A stretch of DNA of 8,272 bases from CAYJRR01 sp964372275 [NCBI: uncultured bacterium] (GTDB taxonomy: Bacteria > CAYJRR01), in contig CAYJRR010000167.1 of the NCBI GenBank assembly GCA_964372275.1, positions 1-8,272 on the forward strand, written 5' to 3'. Position 1 is the stretch's first letter, and each line of letters begins with the position of its first letter. A program made the position numbers and the translations under genes. The notes below the pieces were generated by a model. It was not told the DNA's origin, did no database searches, and saw only the letters and a list, made by a program, of their open reading frames with translations. Below, in pieces: positions 1-4,684 of this stretch.

Positions 1-1475
1 TCGCGCGGGTCGATGACGTCGTCGACCAGACCCCAGCCGGCGACCTTGTAGATGTCGATCAGCGGCTTGATCTGCTCGGTCATCGCCTTCTTGATCTGCT
101 CGTGCTGCGCCGGGTCGGTCCCCTGCTCGAGGAGCTTCTTGGTGGCGATGCCGACCATCCCGTCGGCCCCCATGACGCTGATCTCGCCGGTCGGCCAGGC
201 GACGATCAGGTCGGGGTCGTAGGCGCGGCCGCACATCACGTAGTAGCCGGCGCCGTACGACTTGCGCACCACCACCGTCAGCTTCGGCACCGTCGCCTCG
301 GAGACGGCGAACAGCATCTTGGCGCCGTGCCGGATGATCCCCGCCTGCTCCATCTTCGAGCCGATCAGGAACCCCGGGGTGTCGGCGAGGAAGACGAGCG
401 GAACGTTGAACGCGTCACACAGCCACACGAAGCGCGCCGCCTTGTCGGCGGAGTTCACGTCGAGGGCGCCGCCGAGGAACATCGGGTTGTTGGCCACCAC
501 GCCGACGGCGTAGCCGCCGATCCGCGCGAAGCCGGTCACGACGTTGCGCGCCCACTTCGGCTTCATCTCGAACAGCCGCCCGTCGTCGACCAGCGCCTTC
601 ACCAGCTTGCGCACGTCGTATCCCTGGCGCGGCTGGTCGGGGACGATCGAGAGGAACTTCTCGTCGAGGATCGCGGTCGCGTCGCCGTCGAACGGGGCGC
701 GCGCCGGGCGGTCGGCGGAGGAGGAGGGGAAGAACGACAGGTACTCCTTCACCGCCTCGAGGCAGGCGACGTCGTCGTCGACCTCGAGGTCGGCGACGCC
801 GCTGATCTCGTTGTGGACCTTGGAGCCTCCGAGGTCCTCCTCCGAGATCTCCTCGCCGACGACCGCCTTCACCAGAGGCGGCCCGCCGAGGGCCATCGAG
901 CTCGTCCCCTTCACCATCGGGACGAAGTCGGCGAGACCCGGGATGTAGGCGGTTCCGGCGGCGCCTGGACCGACCATCGCCGCCACCTGCGGCACCACCC
1001 CGCTCATGATCACCTGTTCCTTGAACAGGTAGCCGGAGCCGGCGAAGAGCGAGACCTGATCGCCGTGCACGTGGTCGGCGGGGGAGATGCGCGCGCCGGC
1101 GGAGTCGATCAGCCAGACGACCGGCATCCGCTCCTTGAGGGCGATCTCGCGGATGCGCGTCGCCTTGCGCTCGCCGGTCTCCCCGATCGAGCCGCCGAGC
1201 ACGGTGAAGTCGTAGGCGATCACCGCGGCGTTCCGCCCGCGGATCTTGCCGTAGCCGGTGATGCAGGCGTCGGCGGGGGTCGGCCGCGCCCCCATCATCT
1301 GTGTCCCGTGGATGCCGATCTCCAGGAAGGTCCCCGGGTCGAACAGGAGCTCGATGCGCTCCCGCGCCGTCTTCTTCCCGCGCGCGTGCTGCTTCTCGAC
1401 CCGCTCGGTGCCGCCCATCTCGCGGATCTTGGCCCGCTTGGCGTGAAGCTGGTCGGCGAGGTCCTTCATGCTCAT
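1..1475 (-). CDS. Acyl-CoA carboxylase carboxyltransferase subunit (C-terminus cut by window edge)
   Basis: Carboxyltransferase (beta) subunit of a biotin-dependent acyl-CoA carboxylase, a cytoplasmic enzyme that moves the carboxyl group from carboxybiotin to an acyl-CoA. 491 residues are visible; family members are usually about 510-540, so only the last few dozen are missing. N-terminal crotonase-like half: GGSIGETGE at about 94-102, SAGAR at 125-129 and the Gly/Ala-rich GPGAAGTAYIPG at 169-180. C-terminal half: DTPGFLIG at 365-372, RKSYGAGYYVMCG at 404-416 and WPTGEISVMG at 427-436. The ATG at 1475 overlaps the biotin carboxylase stop as ATGA and has AAGGAG 8 bases upstream; the ATG at 1469 is 14 bases from that site, so 1475 is preferred. 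Substrate is uncertain: the position matching Asp422 of Streptomyces PccB is Tyr412, and the MCGRAY stretch looks more like methylcrotonyl-CoA carboxylase beta. Family call is firm; propionyl- versus methylcrotonyl- or other acyl-CoA is open. Confidence 0.95.
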   Translation of the reverse strand, partial: MSMKDLADQLHAKRAKIREMGGTERVEKQHARGKKTARERIELLFDPGTFLEIGIHGTQMMGARPTPADACITGYGKIRGRNAAVIAYDFTVLGGSIGETGERKATRIREIALKERMPVVWLIDSAGARISPADHVHGDQVSLFAGSGYLFKEQVIMSGVVPQVAAMVGPGAAGTAYIPGLADFVPMVKGTSSMALGGPPLVKAVVGEEISEEDLGGSKVHNEISGVADLEVDDDVACLEAVKEYLSFFPSSSADRPARAPFDGDATAILDEKFLSIVPDQPRQGYDVRKLVKALVDDGRLFEMKPKWARNVVTGFARIGGYAVGVVANNPMFLGGALDVNSADKAARFVWLCDAFNVPLVFLADTPGFLIGSKMEQAGIIRHGAKMLFAVSEATVPKLTVVVRKSYGAGYYVMCGRAYDPDLIVAWPTGEISVMGADGMVGIATKKLLEQGTDPAQHEQIKKAMTEQIKPLIDIYKVAGWGLVDDVIDPR

Positions 1476-2860
1476 GAGGCGCTCTCCTTCGCGCGCAGGC
1501 GTTTTAGGAAGTCGTCAAGGTATCCAGTCGGCGTGTCGCCGGCGCGGAAGAGGTCATCCTGCAGGATCTTTTCGAACAGCGGCAGGTTCGTCTTCACCCC
1601 CGCCACCTTCATCGCGCGGACGGCGGCGAGCGCGCGGTCGATCGCGGCGTCGCGCGTCTCCCCCCAGATCACGACCTTCGCCAGCAGCGGGTCGTAGAAG
1701 ATCGGCACCGCCGAGCCGGCCTCGACGCCGGCGTCGATCCGCACGTGCTCCATCTCCGGCACCGTCCATTCGGAGATCGTCCCGGGAGAGGGGAAGAACT
1801 TGTACGGGTCCTCGGCGCAGACGCGCAGCTCGAGGGCGTGGCCCTTGGCGCGTACGTCGGATTGGGCGATCGGCAGCCGGCCGGTCGCGGCGACCTCGAT
1901 CTGCATCCTTACCAGGTCGAGCCCGGTCAGCATCTCGGTCACCGGGTGCTCCACCTGGATGCGGCGGTTCATCTCCAGGAAGTACCACGGGGCCTCCGTC
2001 GGTGCGGCCCCGCCGCCGGCGACTCCGCTCCCGTCGACCAGGCACTCGATCGTGCCGGCGTTGACGTAGCCGAGGCGTTTGGCCGCCTCGGCCGCCGTCG
2101 TCGCCATCCGATCGCGCGGTACGCCTTTGAACGGCGCGCGCGCCTCCTCGAGGATCTTCTGGAAGCGGCGCTGGATCGAGCACTCCCGTTCGAAGAGGTG
2201 GATCGCCTCCTTGCCGTCGCCGAAGACCTGCACCTCGACGTGGTGCGGCGAGTCGACCCACTTCTCGAGGTAGATGCGGGGATCGCCGAACGCCTTCTCC
2301 GCGCGGGTGCGCGCCGTCTCCAGCGCCGACCGAAGGGCGTCCGCGGTGGCGACGCGGCTCATCCCGATCCCGCCCCCGCCCCCCGCCGCCTTGACCATGA
2401 TCGGATAGCCGATCCGTTCCGCGGCGGCGACCGAACCGTCGATCCCGTCGACGCAGTCGGTTCCGGGGATCCGCGGCAGCCCGACGCGGCCGAACGCCTC
2501 GCGCGCCTGCACCTTGTCGGCGAGCGATTCGATCGAGGCGGCGGTCGGTCCGATGAAGGCGATCCCCGCATCGCGACAGCGGCGGACGAAGCCGGCGTTT
2601 TCCGAAAGGAAGCCGTAGCCCGGATGGATCGCCTCGCAACCGGTCTCGCGCGCCGCGGCCAACACCCGATCGACGTGGAGGTAGCTCTCCGCCGGCGGCG
2701 CCGGTCCGATCGACACCGCGCGATCGGCGCGCCGCACGTGAAGGGCCCCTGCGTCCGCCTCGGAGTGGACGGCGATCGTTTCGATCCCGAGGTCGTGCGC
2801 CGCGCGGATCACCCGGCAGGCGATCTCCCCCCGATTGGCGACCAGGATGCGGCGGAACAA
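1472..2860 (-). CDS. accC: Biotin carboxylase subunit of acyl-CoA carboxylase (TTG start)
   Basis: ATP-grasp biotin carboxylase, 462 residues, which carboxylates biotin on a carrier protein using ATP and bicarbonate. The N-terminal domain opens with the typical FRRILVANRGEIA and has HPGYGFLSENA at 79-89. Residues matching the E. coli AccC active site are present: K116, K157 (K159), H207 (H209), K235 (K238), E272 (E276), E296 (E288), N298 (N290), R300 (R292), QVE at 302-304 and R346 (R338). The Gly-rich ATP loop is at 160-167. There is no biotinyl (MKM) domain, so a separate carrier protein is needed and none is in the window. The TTG at 2860 is chosen because AGGAGG sits 6 bases upstream and the protein then begins exactly at the family start; an in-frame ATG at 2923 adds 21 low-complexity residues and lies upstream of the predicted transcription start. 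Oddities: a 12-residue Gly/Ala-rich insertion between E272 and E296, Phe233 where E. coli has His236, and Arg299 in place of Thr in MNTR. First gene of the operon. Confidence 0.95.
   Translation of the reverse strand: MFRRILVANRGEIACRVIRAAHDLGIETIAVHSEADAGALHVRRADRAVSIGPAPPAESYLHVDRVLAAARETGCEAIHPGYGFLSENAGFVRRCRDAGIAFIGPTAASIESLADKVQAREAFGRVGLPRIPGTDCVDGIDGSVAAAERIGYPIMVKAAGGGGGIGMSRVATADALRSALETARTRAEKAFGDPRIYLEKWVDSPHHVEVQVFGDGKEAIHLFERECSIQRRFQKILEEARAPFKGVPRDRMATTAAEAAKRLGYVNAGTIECLVDGSGVAGGGAAPTEAPWYFLEMNRRIQVEHPVTEMLTGLDLVRMQIEVAATGRLPIAQSDVRAKGHALELRVCAEDPYKFFPSPGTISEWTVPEMEHVRIDAGVEAGSAVPIFYDPLLAKVVIWGETRDAAIDRALAAVRAMKVAGVKTNLPLFEKILQDDLFRAGDTPTGYLDDFLKRLRAKESAS
1484..1489 (-). promoter_or_regulatory. 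Shine-Dalgarno site of the carboxyltransferase gene
   Basis: AAGGAG on the minus strand lies 8 bases before the ATG at 1475 and inside the last codons of the biotin carboxylase gene. It decides the start at 1475 over the in-frame ATG at 1469. With the ATGA overlap it implies translational coupling, giving matched amounts of the two subunits. Confidence 0.8.
2363..2384 (-). other. Putative G-quadruplex motif in the biotin carboxylase coding strand
   Basis: Read on the minus (coding) strand there are four G-runs of 6, 5, 3 and 3 bases, separated by loops C, C and ATC. This meets the standard G3+ with 1-7 base loop pattern and would also be present in the mRNA. It encodes part of the Gly-rich ATP-binding loop, so protein constraint plus high GC may explain it fully. 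Folding is not shown. Confidence 0.4.
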
Positions 2861-2866
2861 GGACAG

Positions 2867-2872
2867 CCTCCT
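2867..2872 (-). promoter_or_regulatory. Shine-Dalgarno site of the biotin carboxylase gene
   Basis: AGGAGG on the minus strand lies 6 bases before the TTG at 2860. This near-perfect site is the main reason for choosing a TTG start rather than the ATG at 2923. Confidence 0.8.
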
Positions 2873-2913
2873 CCCCGCCGACGCGCCCTCCGGGCGGTCC
2901 GGCGGAAGCGGGG

Positions 2914-2942
2914 ATCCGAGCAAAGTTTGACGAGACAGTCAA
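2914..2942 (-). promoter_or_regulatory. Predicted sigma-70-type promoter of the acyl-CoA carboxylase operon
   Basis: On the minus strand a -35 box TTGACT (2937-2942) is followed by a 17-base spacer and a -10-like TCGGAT (2914-2919). Transcription would start near 2907, giving a leader of about 46 nt that carries the AGGAGG site. The -35 box matches consensus at 5 of 6 positions; the -10 is weak at 3 of 6. The -35 box overlaps an inverted repeat, so regulation there is plausible. Confidence 0.5.
2927..2942. promoter_or_regulatory. Candidate operator: inverted repeat TTGAC-N6-GTCAA
   Basis: Two perfect 5-base arms, TTGAC (2927-2931) and GTCAA (2938-2942), flank 6 bases. The right arm is part of the carboxylase -35 box. 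It lies between two divergent genes in a more AT-rich patch. The geometry fits a dimeric repressor site, but short arms can arise by chance and I cannot assign a regulator. Confidence 0.35.
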
Positions 2943-2962
2943 CGCCGGTGGCCCCCGCGCCC

Positions 2963-2991
2963 TTCCGGGTCGTCGACCTCGGCTCTAGACT
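2963..2991 (+). promoter_or_regulatory. Predicted promoter for a leaderless RRM transcript
   Basis: TAGACT (2986-2991) fits the TANNNT form of a -10 box and ends 6 bases before the GTG at 2998, the spacing at which transcription would begin at the start codon itself. A poor -35 (TTCCGG, 2963-2968) lies 17 bases upstream. The absence of any Shine-Dalgarno site supports a leaderless message. Confidence 0.4.
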
Positions 2992-2997
2992 TCGGGG

Positions 2998-3279
2998 GTG
3001 CGACTCTACGTCGGGAACCTGTCCAAGGACGTCACCGAGCAGGAGCTGGTGGAGTTGTTCGCCGCTGCCGGCTCGGTGGTGACCGCGGCGGTGATCAGCG
3101 ACCGGCAGTCGGGGCTGTCGCGCGGCTTCGCCTTCGTCGAGATGGCGACCGACGCCGACGGCGATCGCGCCTTCCAGCGCTTCAACGGCTACACGCTGAA
3201 AGGCCGGCCACTCGTCGTAAACGAGGCGCGCCCGATGCCCGTCACCGCACCGCGCGGCACCGGCGGCGCCGGATCGTGA
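2998..3279 (+). CDS. Small single-RRM RNA-binding protein
   Basis: A 93-residue protein that is almost entirely one RNA recognition motif, expected to bind single-stranded RNA in the cytoplasm. RNP2 is LYVGNL at residues 3-8 and RNP1 is RGFAFVEM at 42-49; the aromatic residues that stack on RNA are present at Y4, F44 and F46. The end of the domain is GRPLVVNEARP, followed by a short Pro/Gly-rich tail rather than the long Gly-rich tail of some bacterial and plant relatives. The GTG start is fixed: an in-frame TAG lies only four codons upstream (2986-2988) and RNP2 starts at residue 3. No Shine-Dalgarno site is visible, and a TANNNT box sits 6 bases upstream. The gene diverges from the carboxylase operon and converges with the glycine-rich gene, 4 bp between stops, so it is monocistronic. 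The RNA target is unknown; small bacterial RRM proteins of this kind have been linked to cold or stress responses in some groups. Confidence 0.93.
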   Translation: MRLYVGNLSKDVTEQELVELFAAAGSVVTAAVISDRQSGLSRGFAFVEMATDADGDRAFQRFNGYTLKGRPLVVNEARPMPVTAPRGTGGAGS

Positions 3280-3288
3280 ACGCTCACG
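3275..3288. repeat. Small palindrome across two convergent stop codons
   Basis: CGTGA (3275-3279), 4 bases, then TCACG (3284-3288) form a perfect inverted repeat containing the TGA of the plus-strand RRM gene and the TGA of the minus-strand gene. It is short and has no T-run on either side, so it is at best a weak bidirectional terminator. Confidence 0.3.
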
Positions 3289-4633
3289 GGAGCGGCACGT
3301 AGGTGACGGTCCCGTCGGAACCCGCGGTCGCTCCGTAGCTGCCGGACTCGCCCGCCTGGCCGGCGTCGCCTCCCGCTGCGTCCACGTCCCCTCCGAAATC
3401 GTCCGGCAAGGACAGTTCGACGCGACCGCCGCCGCCGCCGCCGCCGGGGCCGTGGGCGTCCGGGGACGATCCACCGCGGCCTCCGCGCGCGGCGATCGTG
3501 CCCGAAAATCCGCCGGCGGAGCTCGAGACCAGCACGATCGAGCCACCCGCGCCGCCGCCTCCGGCCCCGTCGATGGAGGAGCCGAAACCGTCACGTCCGT
3601 TCGCCGAGACCGATCCCTCTCCACTCACCCGACGGGCCCACAGGACCACGACGCCACCCCCGCCGCCGCCGGCACCGCCGGCGCTGTTGTCTTGGTGGCC
3701 GGCGCCGCCTCCTCCACCGAACAGCAGGCGATCGATTGCGATCCGTTGTCCGGGATGGCCGCGACGGGCGTCGATGCCGGAGGCCGCGGAGGCCCATCCC
3801 CCGAACCCGCCGCGACCCCCGTTTCCGCCCCCGCCGCCGCCCGCGTTGTTCGACGTTCCGCCACCGCCGGCGTTGGCGCGGTTGCCGTTTCCGGCGACGT
3901 CGTAGGACGCCGCGTAGAGCCCCTCACCCTTGCCGGCCGCCATCGCTGTGGTGAGCTCGTATTCGTCGGCCGAGGGATCTCCCGAAACGGCCGGCGATCC
4001 GTTCGCCGAGAGACGTCCGCCGCGAAACCCCGCGTCGTCGGCGGAGATCGAGGCGCCGTTGCGAACGCGGAGGTCCCCCTTCACGAGAATGGCGAGAACG
4101 CCTCCCTTCTTTCCATCCCAAGGTGAGGCGACGACCGCCCCGTCCGGGTGGACATCGAGGTTGAGGTATTCGTACATCTTGCAGACCTGGGCCGCTCGGT
4201 ACGTCGACGACGAATAGTTCCGCGCCGGCGGAGAGTCCAATGTCAGCACGACGGGCGGTCCCGCCTCGACGGAGGAGATCGAGCCGACCTCCCACCGACC
4301 CGAATCGCCGATCGCGGTCAGGTCGTTCGCGTCCGCGACGGGGGCCGTGACGTCGTCGCGAACCTGCAACAAGAGGACGAGGCGGCCGGATTCGATCACG
4401 TCGGCGCCGCTGCCGAGGACGATCTCGGACCCGATCGTCTCGTCGACCGGTTCGCACGAGTCCAGGACGAGCGCCTCGGACACGTCGACGGTTCCGTCTC
4501 GACCGCTGCCGAACGTCGGTGTGGGAACGGGACCGGTATTCCAATCGATCGACTTGTCGGACGTGAAGCGGCATGCGCCGACGGCGGCGGCGGTGAGCGC
4601 GGCGATCGACAGCGACGCGGACTGGGCGTTCAC
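3284..4633 (-). CDS. Glycine-rich exported protein, putative lipoprotein
   Basis: 449 residues, no function recognised with certainty. Residues 8-20 form a short hydrophobic stretch ending in VGAC, a plausible lipobox with lipidation at Cys21, so the protein is probably membrane-anchored outside the cytoplasm. Residues 30-160 are a compact, non-repetitive domain with Cys60 and Cys151, a possible disulfide. Residues 176-206 (GGVLAILVKGDLRVRNGA...GFRGG) begin a beta-rich region, and about 254-440 is dominated by Gly runs alternating with short beta strands (GGVVVLWARRVSGEGSVSANG, GGSIVLVSSSAGGFSGTIAARG). This alternating pattern recalls proteins annotated as AgmC-like in myxobacteria; that is from memory, not a search. 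The GTG at 4633 is the only standard start between the in-frame TGA at 4685-4687 and the signal peptide. There is no Shine-Dalgarno site, but TACAAT lies 7 bases upstream. The n-region has no Lys or Arg, which is unusual. It follows an unknown exported protein by 51 bp on the same strand. Confidence 0.8.
   Translation of the reverse strand: MNAQSASLSIAALTAAAVGACRFTSDKSIDWNTGPVPTPTFGSGRDGTVDVSEALVLDSCEPVDETIGSEIVLGSGADVIESGRLVLLLQVRDDVTAPVADANDLTAIGDSGRWEVGSISSVEAGPPVVLTLDSPPARNYSSSTYRAAQVCKMYEYLNLDVHPDGAVVASPWDGKKGGVLAILVKGDLRVRNGASISADDAGFRGGRLSANGSPAVSGDPSADEYELTTAMAAGKGEGLYAASYDVAGNGNRANAGGGGTSNNAGGGGGGNGGRGGFGGWASAASGIDARRGHPGQRIAIDRLLFGGGGGAGHQDNSAGGAGGGGGGVVVLWARRVSGEGSVSANGRDGFGSSIDGAGGGGAGGSIVLVSSSAGGFSGTIAARGGRGGSSPDAHGPGGGGGGGRVELSLPDDFGGDVDAAGGDAGQAGESGSYGATAGSDGTVTYVPLP
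3426..3446. repeat. Trinucleotide repeat, seven CCG units
   Basis: Seven uninterrupted CCG units on the plus strand (CGG on the coding strand) encode part of a poly-Gly run near the C-terminus of the glycine-rich protein (about residues 397-403). Unit gain or loss keeps the frame and would only change the Gly run length. Confidence 0.8.
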
Positions 4634-4640
4634 CCGGGCG

Positions 4641-4670
4641 ATTGTATGCCGTTGCGAGCGCGCGCGTCGG
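4641..4670 (-). promoter_or_regulatory. Predicted promoter of the glycine-rich gene, placed for a leaderless start
   Basis: On the minus strand TACAAT (4641-4646) matches the -10 consensus at 5 of 6 positions and ends 7 bases before the GTG at 4633. A weak -35 (CCGACG, 4665-4670) lies 18 bases upstream. Transcription would begin at or within a base or two of the start codon. The box lies in the 51-bp gap after the upstream gene, so the glycine-rich gene may be transcribed alone as well as by readthrough. Confidence 0.45.
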
Positions 4671-4684
4671 CGTGGATTGCGCGA

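Noticed and set aside
102-1697. Long plus-strand open frame (531 codons) opposite the carboxyltransferase and biotin carboxylase
   Set aside because: Composition is Arg/His/Asp/Leu-rich with no domain, and it lies antisense to two clearly conserved enzymes; typical mirror frame in GC-rich DNA.
2861-2923. ATG at 2923 as the biotin carboxylase start
   Set aside because: It adds 21 residues unlike the family, lies upstream of the predicted transcription start and has no Shine-Dalgarno site, whereas the TTG at 2860 has AGGAGG at ideal spacing.
1745-3082. Plus-strand open frame of 445 codons running into the RRM gene in another frame
   Set aside because: It is antisense to biotin carboxylase and its end overlaps the RRM gene out of frame.
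3260-3272. CCGGC-GGC-GCCGG hairpin as a terminator of the RRM gene
   Set aside because: It has a short stem, lies inside the coding region and is not followed by a T-run.
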